Assembly: GCA_028717605.1 (NCBI GenBank)
Contig: JAQUNM010000015.1
Coordinates: forward strand, 1-11,891
Direction of reading: 5' to 3'
From: Minisyncoccota bacterium
GTDB taxonomy: Bacteria; Patescibacteriota; Minisyncoccia; Minisyncoccales; GWA2-38-27
DNA length: 11,891 nucleotides
The notes under the pieces are model-generated. The model was given only the letters and a program-made list of their open reading frames with translations, did not search any database and was not told the origin of the DNA. Made by a program: the position numbers and the translations under genes. Below are positions 10,803 through 11,891 of the stretch, piece by piece. Positions within the stretch are counted from its first letter, which is position 1, and each line of letters begins with the position of its first letter.

Positions 10803-11891
10803 TTTCTAAGGCAATTAAACCAGGTAATTTTTCTCCGGAAAGAAAAGCTAACATTGCTCCTCCACCAGTTGATATATGATCAAAACCTCTTTCTAAATCA
10901 AATTTTGAAAGAGAAAACAAAGTATCCCCTCCTCCGGCTATTTTATAAGCAGAATTATTTTTAATAATAGCTTTAGCTATTTCTTTGGTTCCTTTTTCAA
11001 ATAAAGGATTTTCAAAATACCCTAAAGGACCAGCCAATATAATTGTTTCTGCTTTTTTAATAATTTGAGAAAAAAGCTTAATTGATTCTGGCCCAATATC
11101 TAATAATAATTCATCTTTTCTAACTTTGGCTAAAGAAGACTCTCTAACGTAAATTTTACCTGATTTATCAGGAGAAGCTAGAACATCTACTGGTAAATGA
11201 ACTTTTTTTTGACTTAAATCAATACTTTGAATTTGATTAACTATTTTTTCTTCTGGCCATTCGCCAATACATATTCCTTGTACTCTTAAAATAGTATTAG
11301 CTAGTTCTCCGCCCAAAATTAATTCATCACTTTTTTTTAAAAGATTTTTAATTAGTTTTATTTTAGTATCTATTTTCACTCCACCAATAATACAAACTAA
11401 GGGTTTAAGTGGATTTTCTATTGCTTTAGATAAAATCCTTACTTCCTTTTCTAATAAAAAACCGCAACCAGAAGGCAAAAACTCAGTGATACCAACAATA
11501 GATGAATGCAATCTATGAGAACAACTAAAAGCTTCGTTAATATAAATATCTCCGAGCTTTGCTAATTCTTTAGAAAACTCTCTGTCATTTTTTGTTTCTT
11601 CTTCATACTTTCTAAGATTTTCTAAAAGTAAACAAGTGCCAGGTTCGAGTTCTTTTGTTTTTTCAACTATTTCTTCCCCAATACAATCTAAGGCTTTTTC
11701 TATCTTTAATATTTTTCTTAAATAATTAAAAATAGGATCCATTTTTTCTCCAGGATTTCCTAAATGACTCATTAAAATAACCTTAGCTTTTTGCTCTATT
11801 AAGTATTTAATGGTTGATAAACTTTTTTGAATTCTGAAATCATCCAAAATAATCCCTTTTTCAATAGGAACATTAAAATCAACCCTTAGTA
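10780..11891 (-). CDS. pgk: Phosphoglycerate kinase, 5' end beyond the window
   Basis: A glycolytic enzyme that transfers phosphate between 1,3-bisphosphoglycerate and ADP. The frame stays open to the right edge: upstream of the TTG at 11847 it reads LRVDFNVPIEKGII (11889-11848), the conserved Pgk N-terminus, so the gene is partial and only a few start residues are missing. Family marks, in order: DDFRI, LMSHLG, LLLENLRKYEEE, NEAFSCSHRLHSS (catalytic-site Arg), GGVKIDTKI, LGGELANT, LLDIGPES, GPLGYFENPLFEKGT, GGGDT and the C-terminal HISTGGGAMLAFLSGEKLPG. In SHLGRP the arginine (Arg65 in yeast numbering, a 3-phosphoglycerate contact) is asparagine here (SHLGNP). About 370 residues are visible, a little under the usual 390-415. 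It heads the pgk-recJ-rnhA operon as far as can be seen. Confidence 0.96.
   Translation of the reverse strand, partial: LRVDFNVPIEKGIILDDFRIQKSLSTIKYLIEQKAKVILMSHLGNPGEKMDPIFNYLRKILKIEKALDCIGEEIVEKTKELEPGTCLLLENLRKYEEETKNDREFSKELAKLGDIYINEAFSCSHRLHSSIVGITEFLPSGCGFLLEKEVRILSKAIENPLKPLVCIIGGVKIDTKIKLIKNLLKKSDELILGGELANTILRVQGICIGEWPEEKIVNQIQSIDLSQKKVHLPVDVLASPDKSGKIYVRESSLAKVRKDELLLDIGPESIKLFSQIIKKAETIILAGPLGYFENPLFEKGTKEIAKAIIKNNSAYKIAGGGDTLFSLSKFDLERGFDHISTGGGAMLAFLSGEKLPGLIALENEDKKLR

Overview
The window is AT-rich and very tightly packed. Genes overlap by 4 to 29 bases, operons are short, the proteins are slightly shorter than the family norm, and the tRNA genes carry no CCA end. Together with an FtsX/FtsE/RF2/LepA/MurJ/Pgk core mixed with unrecognised small proteins, this suggests a reduced-genome bacterium of the Candidate Phyla Radiation (Patescibacteria, perhaps Parcubacteria-like). 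That placement is an inference from style, not from a marker phylogeny. UGA works as a stop here: recJ-like, murJ and prfB all end in TGA, and an RF2 is encoded. This argues against the Gracilibacteria/Absconditabacteria code in which UGA is glycine.

Layout. Positions 1-550 hold a minus-strand PD-(D/E)XK nuclease-like protein. From about 650 to 8309 runs a long minus-strand block, read right to left: murJ, lepA, an FtsB/DivIC-like gene, tRNA-Gly(CCC), an MscS channel gene, tRNA-Thr(CGU), prfB, ftsE, ftsX, tRNA-Gln(CUG). It covers lipid II flipping, divisome assembly and hydrolase control, osmotic protection, and translation (EF4, RF2, three tRNAs). Each tRNA starts at or inside the end of the gene before it (10-base overlap, 0-base gap, 3-base gap). 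A possible 30-residue membrane peptide lies on the opposite strand between lepA and the FtsB-like gene.

Positions 8310-8415 are a divergent promoter region. On the plus strand follow an unrecognised 129-residue protein with a strong promoter and Shine-Dalgarno site, an intrinsic terminator formed partly by its own last codons, a consensus promoter, and the RNase P RNA gene (rnpB). A hairpin at 9210-9234 with T runs on both sides can end transcription from both directions. From there to the right edge, a minus-strand operon holds pgk (5' end cut by the window edge), a RecJ-like DHH phosphoesterase gene and an RNase HI gene.

The most notable result is that the prfB reading frame is interrupted. 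An upstream ATG at 3421 opens a 19-codon leader ending in CTT TGA C, the classical programmed +1 frameshift site of bacterial RF2, so the full protein is about 361 residues rather than the 341 seen by a simple ORF call. No clear Shine-Dalgarno-like stimulator precedes the slip site. No CRISPR array, insertion sequence, integrase, phage gene or rRNA was seen. Apart from rnpB there is no gene-free stretch over 300 bases; the largest remaining gaps (551-652, 8310-8415, 4815-4929) are about 100 bases each.
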